Part shown: piece after piece, positions 42,078 through 51,341 of the stretch
Layout of the letters: each line of letters starts with the position of its first letter
Numbering within the stretch: the stretch's first letter is position 1
Source of the DNA: Sphingobacteriaceae bacterium GW460-11-11-14-LB5
Lineage (GTDB): Bacteria; Bacteroidota; Bacteroidia; Sphingobacteriales; Sphingobacteriaceae
NCBI GenBank assembly: GCA_002151545.1
Contig: CP021237.1
Span: 3,224,001-3,288,000, forward strand
DNA length: 64,000 nucleotides
Reading direction: 5' to 3'
Notes under the pieces: generated by a model
What the model was told of the DNA's origin: nothing
What the model saw: only the letters and a program-made list of their open reading frames with translations
Databases searched by the model: none
Made by a program: the position numbers and the translations under genes

Positions 42078-43412
42078 ATGGATTTAGAACTTCCTAAAAG
42101 CGAATACCCTAGAGTAGTTATAGTTGGCGGTGGATTTGGCGGAATTGAGTTAGCTAAACGATTAAAAAACAAACCCTTTCAGGTGGTGATGCTCGATAAA
42201 CATAACTACCATACCTTCCAGCCCTTACTTTATCAGGTAGCTACAGGCGGTTTAGAAGCCGATTCGATTGCTTTCCCTTTACGCAAGATTTTTAAAGGTC
42301 AAAAGAACCTGATTTTTCGCGTGACCAAGGTGACCGAAGTAAATGCTGCCGAAAATTGTTTACAAACCGATATCGGTAGAATCAATTACGATTATCTGGT
42401 GATCGCCACAGGCTCTACCAGTAACTTCTTTGGCAATAAAGAAATTGAAGCCAATTCAATGCCCATGAAATCAATTCCGGAAGCATTGGATTTAAGAAGT
42501 TTGATTTTACAGAATTTCGAAAAATCGCTGATTGAAAAAGATGCAGATAAAAAGAGTGCCCTATTAAACTTTGTGGTAGTTGGCGGTGGTCCAACAGGAG
42601 TTGAAACCTCCGGAGCCATTGCCGAGCTGAAAAAACACGTTATTCCGAACGATTATCCCGAAATGGATTTTAGTAAGGTGAATATTTACCTCATCGAAAA
42701 TTCGCCGGAATTATTGGGCGTCATGTCGCCGCAGGCACAGCAAAAAGCAAAAGATTTCCTTACTGATATGGGCGTTCAGGTAATGAACGAAACCAGGGTA
42801 CTAGGTTACGACGGTCATACCCTAACCTTACAGGATAAAGCGCCAATTTTGAGTGCTACGGTAATTTGGAGTGCGGGTGTTAAAGGACAAGTACTGGCTG
42901 GTTTAGATAAAGCAGAAATTGTTCGTGGTGGTAGATTGAAAACGGATACGCAAAATTTAGTGGTGGGTTACCCAAATGTATATGCCATTGGCGATGTTGC
43001 CGCTATTATTGATGAGGAAACCCCAAATGGCCACCCGGGGGTTGCACCTGCCGCCATCCAGCAAGGACATCACCTGGCCAAAAACCTGATCAACATTAAA
43101 GAAAATAAACCTCTAGAGAAATTTAAATACTTCGATAAAGGCTCTATGGCAACTGTAGGTAGAAACAAAGCGGTGGTAGATATTGGCAAAGTCCGTTTTC
43201 AAGGGGTTTTCGCCTGGTTTACCTGGATGTTTGTTCACTTAATGACTTTGGTGGGCTTCAGAAACAAAATTATTGTTTTCGTAAACTGGGTGTGGAGTTA
43301 TTTCAGTTACGATAGAGGAACGCGTTTAATTATCAGAACCTTTGCCAAAGACCGTAGTGTTGATTATAGGAATGAGGTACCGACAGTAAAAGAAGAAGTT
43401 AAGGTTTCTTAG
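42078..43412 (+). CDS. Type II NADH:quinone oxidoreductase (NDH-2)
   Basis: A 444-residue FAD enzyme that passes electrons from NADH to quinone without proton pumping. The FAD-binding G-x-G-x-x-G is in 'VIVGGGFGGIELAKRL', 'HTFQPLLYQVATGGL' is the NDH-2 quinone-site signature, 'NFVVVGGGPTGVETSGAIAE' is the NADH-binding Rossmann turn and 'VYAIGDVAAI' is the second FAD contact. A C-terminal amphipathic/hydrophobic stretch ('FAWFTWMFVHLMTLVGF') anchors it to the membrane. It could feed the cytochrome bd oxidase encoded at 51-54 kb. Confidence 0.93.
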   Translation: MDLELPKSEYPRVVIVGGGFGGIELAKRLKNKPFQVVMLDKHNYHTFQPLLYQVATGGLEADSIAFPLRKIFKGQKNLIFRVTKVTEVNAAENCLQTDIGRINYDYLVIATGSTSNFFGNKEIEANSMPMKSIPEALDLRSLILQNFEKSLIEKDADKKSALLNFVVVGGGPTGVETSGAIAELKKHVIPNDYPEMDFSKVNIYLIENSPELLGVMSPQAQQKAKDFLTDMGVQVMNETRVLGYDGHTLTLQDKAPILSATVIWSAGVKGQVLAGLDKAEIVRGGRLKTDTQNLVVGYPNVYAIGDVAAIIDEETPNGHPGVAPAAIQQGHHLAKNLINIKENKPLEKFKYFDKGSMATVGRNKAVVDIGKVRFQGVFAWFTWMFVHLMTLVGFRNKIIVFVNWVWSYFSYDRGTRLIIRTFAKDRSVDYRNEVPTVKEEVKVS

Positions 43413-43517
43413 TCTTTAGTCTTTAATCTTTAAGGTAACTTTGATGATAAAAATTTGTTTCCTGTTTCTTCTTTTCTTTGCGAAAAACTTTGCGCATTTT
43501 GAGGTTAAACCAAAAAC

Positions 43518-44378
43518 ATGAGCCAAAACAACTTCAAATTAGTAGAATGTCCACGTGATGCCATGCAGGGACTACACGATTTTGTTCCAACCAAACTTAA
43601 GGCCGAATATTTAAACCTTTTGTTACAGGTTGGTTTCGACACGCTCGATTTTGGAAGTTTTGTGTCGCCAAAAGCCATTCCGCAAATGGCCGATACAGCC
43701 GAAGTTTTGGCACAATTGGATTTAAGCAATACTTCTACCAAACTTTTGGCCATTGTAGCCAATTTAAGAGGCGTAGAAGACGCTGTAAAACATCAAGCGG
43801 TAAATTACCTTGGTTTTCCATTTTCGATCTCAGAAACCTTCCAGCAGCGCAACACCAATTCAAGTATCGCACAATCATTAAATACGGTGGAAGAAATGCT
43901 CTCTTTGTGCGCCAAAAACAATAAAAAAGCAGTGGTTTATCTGTCAATGGGTTTTGGTAATCCTTATGGCGACAAATGGAATTACGAAATTGTAGAAAAG
44001 TGGGCTGATGTACTGGTAAGTAGAGGAGTCGAAATTTTGTCGTTAGCTGACACAGTAGGCATTTCGACACCGGAAAAGATAGAAAATATTCTTCCTAAAC
44101 TCATTTCCAGGTTTAGCAATACAGAAATTGGCATTCATTTGCACTCCACTCCTGCTGAGCGTTTCGAAAAGATAGAAGCGGCTTATCATTCGGGCGTAAA
44201 ACGTATTGATTCGGCTTTAAAAGGTTTTGGTGGCTGCCCTATGGCTGCAGATGACCTCACCGGTAACATTGCAACCGAAGATGTAATTACCTTTTTGAAT
44301 ATGAAAGGAGAAAAGTTGAATCTGAATATGGATAAGTGGAACGAGGCGATGGTTTTATCAGGGAAGATATTTGGGTAA
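43518..44378 (+). CDS. Hydroxymethylglutaryl-CoA lyase
   Basis: A 286-residue TIM-barrel lyase of the HMGL-like family. It splits HMG-CoA to acetyl-CoA and acetoacetate at the end of leucine degradation. Family marks are 'VECPRDAMQG' with the metal/substrate residues, 'EIGIHLHSTPAERFEKIEAA' with the metal-binding H-x-H, and 'DSALKGFGGCPMA' with the catalytic cysteine of the G-G-C-P-x-A signature. The length is typical. No other leucine-degradation gene is adjacent. Confidence 0.93.
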   Translation: MSQNNFKLVECPRDAMQGLHDFVPTKLKAEYLNLLLQVGFDTLDFGSFVSPKAIPQMADTAEVLAQLDLSNTSTKLLAIVANLRGVEDAVKHQAVNYLGFPFSISETFQQRNTNSSIAQSLNTVEEMLSLCAKNNKKAVVYLSMGFGNPYGDKWNYEIVEKWADVLVSRGVEILSLADTVGISTPEKIENILPKLISRFSNTEIGIHLHSTPAERFEKIEAAYHSGVKRIDSALKGFGGCPMAADDLTGNIATEDVITFLNMKGEKLNLNMDKWNEAMVLSGKIFG

Positions 44379-44483
44379 GCCTATTTTTCGCCACGGAAGC
44401 ACCGATTTACACGGAATAAGTATTACGATCTTTTAACATTAAGTGAATATCAAAGATCATCCACATGTGGATTTCAGTGGTAG

Positions 44484-45185
44484 TTAGTTAAAATTAAAAG
44501 GAAGAGTGAATTTCACATCAATAAACTTTCCATCTTGCTTACCGGGCTCCCATTTTTTCATCAATTTTACAACACGGACAGCCTCAGCATCTAAAAGTGG
44601 ATGAACACTATTAATTACTTGCGGATCGATAACATCACCATCTTTGGTTACAGTAAAGCGAACAACTACTTTACCTGTTACTCCCTCTTTTTCCAATTCC
44701 CTTGGGTATTTTGTATTTTTTGAAATAAATTCCATAAGTGCAGAAATTCCCCCTTTATAAGATGGTGCCCGTTCGATGAATGCCATTCCTTTTTCACCTG
44801 TTATTGAATTTGTTACCTTAACAACATCAGGGCCTTTTTTTAACTCACCACTTTCGTCCCATTCTGCAACTTTAATCATTTCGTTTTGCTTAAATACAGA
44901 TTCCATTTTTTTCTTTCCATCTGGGTAAAACCAAACGAAATTTCCATTTTTAATATCAGGATTAAGTGAAGAATAAGTTCCCTCCATTTGAATTGCACCT
45001 GTGTTATAAAAATCTTTTATAAAGAAACTTTTATGATCTGTATCCTCTTTTATTACTCTATAGTAATGTTTATTTGCCTTATCGGTTTTTACCCATTTTG
45101 AATCAAAATAGACTGTATCAATTTTCTGGGCCTTTGATGCCATTACCATTCCAAAAAATGATAATGTCAAGAGTATTCTTTTCAT
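44484..45185 (-). CDS. Periplasmic TonB-C-domain protein with MORN-like repeats
   Basis: A 233-residue exported protein. 'MKRILLTLSFFGMVMASKAQ' looks like a cleavable signal peptide rather than a TonB membrane anchor. The middle has MORN/toxin_2-like strands ('NTGAIQMEGTYSSLNPDIKNG', read in parts, and 'GNFVWFYPDGKKKMESVF'). The last 90 residues are a TonB C-terminal domain ('YPRELEKEGVTGKVVVRFTV' and 'VVKLMKKWEPGKQDGKF'). No Pro-rich spacer is present. ATG 45185 is used; an upstream TTG would add four residues before the signal. The biological role is unclear. Confidence 0.87.
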   Translation of the reverse strand: MKRILLTLSFFGMVMASKAQKIDTVYFDSKWVKTDKANKHYYRVIKEDTDHKSFFIKDFYNTGAIQMEGTYSSLNPDIKNGNFVWFYPDGKKKMESVFKQNEMIKVAEWDESGELKKGPDVVKVTNSITGEKGMAFIERAPSYKGGISALMEFISKNTKYPRELEKEGVTGKVVVRFTVTKDGDVIDPQVINSVHPLLDAEAVRVVKLMKKWEPGKQDGKFIDVKFTLPFNFN

Positions 45186-45309
45186 TAGTGCGAGCAAGGT
45201 ATTTTACGATTAATTTAGTTTATAGTGAGACCAATACTATTTTTTCAGTCTAATTAGATTGTATCCGGGCTATTGGCTTAACTTAAGTAGCAAAACTGGT
45301 ATTTAAAAC

Positions 45310-45732
45310 TTAAACCTTTTTCACCATTTTAAAATGCTGTATCCCGGCTTCCTCAAATTGCTCGCCTTCAGCTACAAAACCAAATTTGGCATACAAACTC
45401 ATGGCATCCAGTTGCGAATTCAGGTAAATATAATGCGCATCCTCCGGCAAATCAGATAAAGCTTCTGCTATGAGCGCACGGCCAACTCCCTGTCCTCTAA
45501 AATCTTTTAAAACCGCAAAACGTTCTAACTTGTAACCATTATCCGTTTTACGCCATCTGCAGGCACCACAAGGCTGTCCGTTACTGGTAGCCAGAAAATG
45601 TACCGACTCCTCTTCATGTTCCCATTCCAGTTCCGGCGGACAGTTCTGTTCTTCTACAAATACAATCTTACGGATAGCAAATACTTTATCTAAATCTTCG
45701 GGATGATTAACTTTTTGAACTTGTAGACTCAT
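45310..45732 (-). CDS. GNAT-family N-acetyltransferase
   Basis: A 140-residue acetyl-CoA-dependent transferase. The acetyl-CoA pyrophosphate loop is 'LKDFRGQGVGRALIAEAL', preceded by the beta-4 strand 'YKLERFAVL' and followed by 'YIYLNSQLDAMSLYAKFGFV'. The N-terminal 'IRKIVFVEEQNCPPELEWE' places it in a common ElaA-like subgroup whose acceptor is not known. The first 26 bases overlap the end of the iron-permease-family gene on the same strand, so the two are coupled. Confidence 0.92.
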   Translation of the reverse strand: MSLQVQKVNHPEDLDKVFAIRKIVFVEEQNCPPELEWEHEEESVHFLATSNGQPCGACRWRKTDNGYKLERFAVLKDFRGQGVGRALIAEALSDLPEDAHYIYLNSQLDAMSLYAKFGFVAEGEQFEEAGIQHFKMVKKV

Positions 45733-46213
45733 TATCGTGGTGTTTAAAGTGTTTATTCGATTTTAATTTCATTTCATTAAGCTCTTTGGCCACATCAATC
45801 GAATGCGAGCAATGAATATCGGCCTCTTTTTTGGCAAGTGTGGCAATCGTAACGTAAAATTTATGCAATTGGTCTAATTCTTTTTCACTCAGGTCTTCAA
45901 TATCTACCATGCGGTTGCTGGCGCCTTGCTGTGCCGCAATCAGTTCATTTAATTTTAGCTGAATGGCTTTACCATCTTTATTCTGTGCCTTTTGGATTAA
46001 AAAAACCATTAAAAAGGTAATGATGGTGGTACCCGTATTAATCACCAATTGCCAGGTTTCAGAATAATCGAAAAGCGGACCTGTTACCGCCCACAGAACT
46101 ACAATTGCCGTAGCGGCTATAAACGCAACAGAACTACCGGTAAACTTGGTTGCTGCATTTGCGAATTTCTCGAAAAAATTATTTCTTTTGGTATCCTTTT
46201 TAGATTTTGCCAT
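45707..46213 (-). CDS. Low-affinity iron permease family protein
   Basis: A 168-residue membrane protein of the low-affinity iron permease (Fet4-like) family. Two helices, 'FIAATAIVVLWAVTGPLF' and 'LVINTGTTIITFLMVFLIQ', carry the family pattern; the cytosolic part 'NKDGKAIQLKLNELIAAQQG' follows. Iron transport by these bacterial proteins is assumed from the fungal homologue and is not established. I use ATG 46213: the frame is open to 46276, but that part lies in the terminator stem of the aldolase gene. Confidence 0.9.
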   Translation of the reverse strand: MAKSKKDTKRNNFFEKFANAATKFTGSSVAFIAATAIVVLWAVTGPLFDYSETWQLVINTGTTIITFLMVFLIQKAQNKDGKAIQLKLNELIAAQQGASNRMVDIEDLSEKELDQLHKFYVTIATLAKKEADIHCSHSIDVAKELNEMKLKSNKHFKHHDNESTSSKS

Positions 46214-46240
46214 TACAATTTGTTTGCTTAAATATACCAT

Positions 46241-46287
46241 AAAACAAACAAAAGCGCCATAAGTTTTTAAACCCATGGCGCTTTTGT
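46241..46287 (-). terminator. Terminator of the aldolase gene
   Basis: ACAAAAGCGCCAT (46248-46260) and ATGGCGCTTTTGT (46275-46287) form a perfect 13-bp stem with a 14-base loop. On the minus strand it is followed by a T-rich tail (TTTGTTTT), so it ends leftward transcription from the aldolase gene. Confidence 0.85.
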
Positions 46288-46362
46288 TTTTAGTTGAAAA
46301 GTTGTAATGTTAAAATTGTTGCAACGTTAAAACCTTTCAACTTTACGACATTTTTTACTCCC

Positions 46363-47442
46363 TTAAAGCTTGTCGTTTACATTAATACAGTTTAGATCTT
46401 CGAAAGCAGTAGTTAAACGCTTCACGAAAGTTTCTTCACCTTTACGTAACCAAACGCGTGGATCGTAGTATTTTTTATTTGGTTTATCATCACCATCAGG
46501 GTTACCAATCTGGCCTTGAAGATAAGCTTCGTTCTTTTTGTAGTATTCTAAAATACCTTCCCAAAATGCCCATTGCATATCGGTATCGATATTCATTTTA
46601 ATTGCACCATAAGAAATTGCTTCCCTGATTTCTTCCTGGGTAGAACCAGAACCACCGTGGAATACAAAATTGATTGGTTTCTCTGCAGTTAAGCTAAATT
46701 TTTCTTTGATAAAATCCTGAGAGTTTTTCAAAATTACCGGTTGCAATTTTACGTTACCTGGTTTATAAACACCGTGTACGTTGCCAAAAGCAGCAGCCAC
46801 AGTAAAACGAGGCGAAACTTTACTTAATTCTTCGTAAGCATAAGCCACTTCGCTAGGCTGGGTATATAATTTAGAGCTGTCTACATCGCTGTTATCCACA
46901 CCATCTTCCTCACCACCTGTAACACCAAGTTCGATTTCGATAGTCATATTCATTTTAGCCATGCGTGCTAAGTATTTAGCAGAAATTTCCATGTTTTCTT
47001 CGATCGACTCTTCCGATAAATCCAACATGTGTGATGAAAACAAAGGTTTTCCGGTTTCAGCGAAGAATTTTTCACCGTGGTCTAAAAGTCCATCAATCCA
47101 AGGCAATAATTTTTTAGCGGCGTGGTCAGTATGTAAAACCACGGCAACACCATAATGCTCTGCCAATAAATGTACATGTTTAGCTGCCGATACAGCACCT
47201 AAAATACATGCTTGCAATTTCTCATTATCTAAAGATTTGCCGGCATAAAACTGTGCACCTCCATTAGATAATTGAATCATAACAGGCGAATTTACTGCCT
47301 TAGCAGTTTCCAATACCGCATTAACCGTATTTGTACCGGTTACGTTAACTGCTGGTAAAGCAAACTGATGTTTTTTAGCCTGCTCAAACAATTCTTGAAC
47401 GGCATCTCCGTAAATTACGCCTTTGTAGCCTTTTAAACTCAT
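46363..47442 (-). CDS. fbaA: Class II fructose-bisphosphate aldolase
   Basis: A 359-residue zinc-dependent aldolase of glycolysis and gluconeogenesis, of the long class IIa type like E. coli FbaA. The zinc ligand His is in 'VVLHTDHAAKKLLPWIDGLL' together with the catalytic Asp; further ligands are in 'AAFGNVHGVYKPGNV' and 'NFVFHGGSGSTQEEI', and 'MNIDTDMQWAFWEGI' is the phosphate-binding loop. It is divergent from accD across a region with two GTGT-A(n)-ACAC palindromes. Confidence 0.95.
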   Translation of the reverse strand: MSLKGYKGVIYGDAVQELFEQAKKHQFALPAVNVTGTNTVNAVLETAKAVNSPVMIQLSNGGAQFYAGKSLDNEKLQACILGAVSAAKHVHLLAEHYGVAVVLHTDHAAKKLLPWIDGLLDHGEKFFAETGKPLFSSHMLDLSEESIEENMEISAKYLARMAKMNMTIEIELGVTGGEEDGVDNSDVDSSKLYTQPSEVAYAYEELSKVSPRFTVAAAFGNVHGVYKPGNVKLQPVILKNSQDFIKEKFSLTAEKPINFVFHGGSGSTQEEIREAISYGAIKMNIDTDMQWAFWEGILEYYKKNEAYLQGQIGNPDGDDKPNKKYYDPRVWLRKGEETFVKRLTTAFEDLNCINVNDKL

Positions 47443-47544
47443 TTCTTGTTAATTTTATTAAGTCCGAAGTTATAAAAAAAAATAACATTCCAAGCTTTTC
47501 TGACAACAGAATTATTTGCCTAGCAGCAAAATAAGGCCTATTTA

Positions 47545-47582
47545 GTGTAAAAAACACATTATCCTTAGTGTAAAAAAGACAC
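47545..47582. promoter_or_regulatory. Twin GTGT/ACAC palindromes between fbaA and accD
   Basis: TTAGTGTAAAAAACAC around 47542-47557 and TTAGTGTAAAAAAGACAC around 47565-47582 are near-identical units spaced 23 bases apart. Each contains a short GTGT/ACAC dyad. The position between two divergent metabolic genes suggests an operator, but no binding family can be named. Confidence 0.45.
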
Positions 47583-47744
47583 ACTTAAGTTTACAATTCG
47601 CAGTTGGCCATAAGCAAATACCAGTTTTCAATTATTTCAACAATTGATTATCAACCAACTCACCATAAAGTATTTTTACATTTAATAAGGTTCGACTTTA
47701 TTATATTTTTCGTTTCTTTGCAATCCAATTCTTCAAAAAATTAT

Positions 47745-48590
47745 ATGGCTTGGTTTAAGAGAGAAAAAAAAGGTATCATTACTACAACAGAGGAGAAAAA
47801 AGAAGCACCAGATGGGTTGTGGAATAAATGTCCAAATTGTAAAAAACCGCTACATCAGGCAGAACTTCAGGAAAACAAATACGTTTGCCATTACTGTGAT
47901 TACCACCTGAGAGTAGGCTCAAAAGAATATTTCGAGGTTTTATTTGATAATAACGAATTTAAAGAGCTGTTCCCTAACCTAACATCAGGCGACCCTTTAA
48001 ACTTTAACGATAACAAACCTTACACCGATAGAATTAAAGAAAGTCAGGCTAAAACAGGCTTAAAAGATGCTATCCGTGCGGGTGTAGGTAAAATTGAAGG
48101 TCAAGACCTGGTAATTGCCTGTATGGATTTCGCTTTTATCGGCGGTTCAATGGGATCAGTTGTAGGTGAAAAGATTGCAAGATCGATCGATTACAGCATT
48201 AAACATAAAGTGCCCTTCCTGATGATTTCTAAATCAGGTGGTGCACGTATGATGGAAGCCGCATTTTCATTAATGCAAATGGCTAAAACATCAGCCAAAC
48301 TCGCCTTATTAGGCCAGGCTAAAGTGCCATACATCTCTTTATTAACCGACCCAACTACAGGTGGTGTAACGGCATCATATGCGATGTTAGGCGATATCAA
48401 TATCGCAGAACCGGGCGCACTGATCGGTTTCGCTGGTCCGCGGGTAATTAAAGAAACCATTAAAAAAGATTTACCGAAAGGTTTCCAGACTTCAGAGTTC
48501 GTTCTCGAGCACGGCTTCCTCGATTTTATTGTAGATAGAAGAGCCATGAAAGCTAAACTGGGCGCTTTTATTAAAATGATGAACAACTAG
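47745..48590 (+). CDS. accD: Acetyl-CoA carboxylase carboxyltransferase subunit beta
   Basis: A 281-residue AccD that, with AccA, transfers carboxyl from biotin to acetyl-CoA for fatty acid synthesis. The N-terminal zinc ribbon is '[20 protein letters not shown]' plus a second C-x-x-C end 'CHYC'. The carboxyltransferase core includes '[20 protein letters not shown]', '[19 protein letters not shown]' and '[20 protein letters not shown]'. ATG 47745 (M-A-W-F-K-R-E) is the family start. A frame extending upstream to 47604 would add 47 atypical residues. Confidence 0.96.
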   Translation: MAWFKREKKGIITTTEEKKEAPDGLWNKCPNCKKPLHQAELQENKYVCHYCDYHLRVGSKEYFEVLFDNNEFKELFPNLTSGDPLNFNDNKPYTDRIKESQAKTGLKDAIRAGVGKIEGQDLVIACMDFAFIGGSMGSVVGEKIARSIDYSIKHKVPFLMISKSGGARMMEAAFSLMQMAKTSAKLALLGQAKVPYISLLTDPTTGGVTASYAMLGDINIAEPGALIGFAGPRVIKETIKKDLPKGFQTSEFVLEHGFLDFIVDRRAMKAKLGAFIKMMNN

Positions 48591-48890
48591 CTGGTTCAAT
48601 AGTTCATTAGCCATTAATTCATTGGTCTGGGTGCCAAAAAATGAATTCATAATATTTAGAAAAGCAGGGCTTGAATAACTTAGGTTAATTCGGTCCTGCT
48701 TTTTTGCTTCTCCCGATTTTACATCGGGACCGCGGCAATCAGGTTTAATTAAATAGTGTTGTAGTTCTTTAGAGGGGATACTTCCACCAAAAGCATTAAA
48801 CCACCCCGCCCTTCGGGCACCCCTCCGAGGGATGGGAATAAAATACACCATATTTTTTCTTATTTTTAAACTAACCAAACCATAACTAAA
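48591..48890. other. Intergenic repeats after accD
   Basis: No gene is supported. Positions about 48680-48747 belong to the dispersed family ending in (A/C)ATCAGGTTTA (here 48737-48747) with a CCCGAT/ATCGGG stem. Around 48803-48835 there are GC-rich boxes (GCCCTTCGGGC and CCCTCCGAGGG). A frame on the minus strand (48492-48878) is a by-product of these repeats. Confidence 0.6.
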
Positions 48891-49355
48891 ATGAAAAAGA
48901 TATTCCTGTTAATCTCCCTAATCACCATTACTTTCGCCACACTAGCGCAGGAGAAAAAAGCTAAAGTGCCTTACGATGAAGCCTTAGCTAAAAAACTTGG
49001 TGCCGATAACTATGGTATGAAAATGTATGTGCTCGTTATTTTGAAATCAGGCACAAACACCACAGCAACAAAAGCCAAAACAGATAGTTTATTCGCAGGC
49101 CATATGGCAAACATGGGCAAAATGGTTGAAGCGCAAAAACTCGTAGTTGCTGGCCCGATGGGTAAAAACGACAAAAATTACCGCGGTATTTTTGTATTAA
49201 ATACAAAATCGATCGAAGAAGCCAAACAATTACTGGAAAGCGATCCGGCCATAAAAGCCAAATTATTGGAACCAGAATTATACAATTGGTATGGCTCGGC
49301 TGCACTTGCTGAGTATTTGCCCTTTCATGATAAGATACAGAAAAGTAGTTTTTAG
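48891..49355 (+). CDS. Exported YciI-like protein
   Basis: A 154-residue protein with a signal peptide ('MKKIFLLISLITITFATLAQ') and a YciI-type ferredoxin-like domain: 'GMKMYVLVILKSG', the conserved His in 'LFAGHMANMGKMVEAQKLVV', then 'AGPMGKNDKNYRGIFVL' and 'EEAKQLLESDPAIKAKLL'. YciI domains carry a His/Asp pair suggestive of catalysis, but the reaction is unknown. Export to the periplasm is unusual compared with the cytosolic E. coli protein. It stands alone. Confidence 0.87.
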   Translation: MKKIFLLISLITITFATLAQEKKAKVPYDEALAKKLGADNYGMKMYVLVILKSGTNTTATKAKTDSLFAGHMANMGKMVEAQKLVVAGPMGKNDKNYRGIFVLNTKSIEEAKQLLESDPAIKAKLLEPELYNWYGSAALAEYLPFHDKIQKSSF

Positions 49356-49611
49356 GATTAATAGCCAAGGGATGTAGGAAAAAAAGAAGAAGTGACCAGG
49401 AGGAGAATGTTTTATCATATAAGTTTTTCATGTAGAAGTACGCTCCATAACAACATAAAAGGTGTTTCGACGGGCTCAACGTGACAAAATCTGGAGAAAT
49501 TAGGTTTATGATACAGCCCCACACCGATTCTTGCAACATTTCCATTAACATCCTTCAACCCTACTCCTTATTTCATAAATTAGCTTATCAAATAATCAAC
49601 CCTAACTAATT

Positions 49612-51159
49612 ATGAATAAAAAACTACTATTTTCTGCGCTATTGCTATGCACTTCAACCTGCATATTCGCGCAAGACAAAAAAATAATCGACAATATTGT
49701 TAAAGAAGTGAACGAAAATTCTCAATTGGAGAAACTTGCTCACGAACTTTTAGATGTTGTTGGACCTCGTTTAGTTGGTTCACCACAAATGAAACAAGCC
49801 AACGACTGGGCCGTAAAAAAATATACAGGTTGGGGTATCTCTGCAAAAAATGAAAAATGGGGCGAATGGGCTGGCTGGGAAAGGGGCATTACACACATCG
49901 ATTTAATAAGTCCACGGGTGAGAACCTTAGAAGGTACGCAATTGGCCTGGAGTCCTTCTACAAATGGTAAAACCATTAATGCAGAAGCGATTATTCTCCC
50001 AGAAATTACAGATTCGGTAGCTTTTCAAAAATGGTTGCCAAATGTAAAAGGTAAAATCGTATTGATTTCGATGAATCAACTATCTGGCCGACCAGAAAAA
50101 AACTGGGAAGAATTTGCCACCAAAGATTTGTTCGAAAAGTTTAAAAAGGAAAAGGCCGATGCCGCCAAAGCGTGGACAGCCAGCATTGCCAAAACTGGTT
50201 TAACCGCAAAAACACTTCCTTTAGCCATAGAAAATGCAGGTGCAGTAGCCGTAGTGATCAATAACTGGTCGCAGGGTTTTGGTGTAGATAAAATTTTTGG
50301 TGCAAACACTAAAAAAATCCCAACCTTAGATTTATCAGTTGAAGATTATGGCTTAGTTTACCGCCTGGCATTGAACGGTGATAAACCTAAACTGAGAATT
50401 GAAGCAGAAGCTAAAAAATTAGGCGTAGTACCTACCTTCAATACCCTAGCCGAAATCAAAGGCACACAGAAACCAAATGAGTATGTAATGCTGTCGGCAC
50501 ATTTCGATTCCTGGGATGGGGCAAGCGGCGCTACTGATAACGGTTCTGGTACCATTTTAATGATGGAAGCCATGCGCATTCTAAAGAAATTTTATCCTAA
50601 TCCAAAACGCACCATCCTGGTTGGCCATTGGGGAAGCGAAGAACAAGGTTTAAATGGCTCTAGGGCCTTTGTAGAAGATCATCCGGAGATTGTAGGTAAT
50701 CTTCAGGCATTGTTTAACCAGGATAATGGTACAGGCCGCGTAGTAAATATTGGCGGACAAGGCTTTGCTAAATCAAAAGATTACATTACCCGTTGGCTGG
50801 CAGCAGTTCCAGATACGATTAAAAACCAGATCAAAACCATTTTTCCTGGATCGCCGGGTGCCGGAGGATCAGACTTTGCCTCTTTTGTTGCGGCCGGAGC
50901 CTTGGGTTACTCCTTAAGCTCTACCAGCTGGGATTATGGTACCTATACCTGGCACACCAACCGCGACAGTTACGATAAACTGGTTTTCGACGAAATCAGA
51001 AGCAATGTAATTTTAGCCGCCATTATGGTTTATATGGCCTGCGAAGATCCTGAGAAAACCTCAAATGAAAAAGCGACAGATTTACCTGTAAACGAGCGTA
51101 CCGGAAAACCAGCTACCTGGCCGGTACAAACGAAATCGAATAGAAAAGGTGGATTGTAG
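49612..51159 (+). CDS. Exported M28-family zinc peptidase
   Basis: A 515-residue secreted exopeptidase. A signal peptide ends near Ala20. A PA-like insert ('PNVKGKIVLISMNQLSGRPE' to 'AGAVAVVINNWSQGFG') precedes the M28 catalytic core: zinc ligands in 'VMLSAHFDSWDGASGATDNG', the Glu pair in 'WGSEEQGLNGSRAF', 'LFNQDNGTGRVV' and a late His in 'GTYTWHTNRDSYDKL'. It probably degrades oligopeptides in the periplasm. It ends at an intrinsic terminator followed by a REP-A element. Confidence 0.92.
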   Translation: MNKKLLFSALLLCTSTCIFAQDKKIIDNIVKEVNENSQLEKLAHELLDVVGPRLVGSPQMKQANDWAVKKYTGWGISAKNEKWGEWAGWERGITHIDLISPRVRTLEGTQLAWSPSTNGKTINAEAIILPEITDSVAFQKWLPNVKGKIVLISMNQLSGRPEKNWEEFATKDLFEKFKKEKADAAKAWTASIAKTGLTAKTLPLAIENAGAVAVVINNWSQGFGVDKIFGANTKKIPTLDLSVEDYGLVYRLALNGDKPKLRIEAEAKKLGVVPTFNTLAEIKGTQKPNEYVMLSAHFDSWDGASGATDNGSGTILMMEAMRILKKFYPNPKRTILVGHWGSEEQGLNGSRAFVEDHPEIVGNLQALFNQDNGTGRVVNIGGQGFAKSKDYITRWLAAVPDTIKNQIKTIFPGSPGAGGSDFASFVAAGALGYSLSSTSWDYGTYTWHTNRDSYDKLVFDEIRSNVILAAIMVYMACEDPEKTSNEKATDLPVNERTGKPATWPVQTKSNRKGGL

Positions 51160-51186
51160 CTAAAGATTTAAATACATTTTTAAAGG

Positions 51187-51213
51187 AGCACTTGGAAACA
51201 GGTGCTTTTTTTT
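51187..51213 (+). terminator. Terminator of the M28 peptidase
   Basis: AGCACTTG (51187-51194) and CAGGTGCT (51199-51206) pair around GAAA with one T-G pair, followed by eight T (51206-51213). It lies 27 bases after the stop. Confidence 0.9.
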
Positions 51214-51225
51214 GTTACCTCGGAT

Positions 51226-51318
51226 CGTCATTTCGAGCGGAGTGCAACGCAGTCGAGAAACCTATCTAGGTAGATCTCTCTCCCGAACGTTCGGGACTGC
51301 GCTTCAGTCGAGATGACG
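51226..51318. repeat. REP-A element, copy 4
   Basis: CGTCATTTCGA (51226-51236) pairs with TCGAGATGACG (51308-51318) with one mismatch. The interior holds AGATCTCTC and a CCCGAACGTTCGGG palindrome. It lies between the convergent peptidase and cydB genes. Confidence 0.8.
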
Positions 51319-51341
51319 ATTTTTCTTAATGTATATCTCTT

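Noticed and set aside
47690..47720. GGTTCGA-like T-loop suggesting a tRNA
   Set aside because: No acceptor or anticodon stems can be drawn; it is the accD leader.
48492..48878. 128-residue minus-strand frame after accD
   Set aside because: Runs through GC-rich intergenic repeats and antisense to accD.
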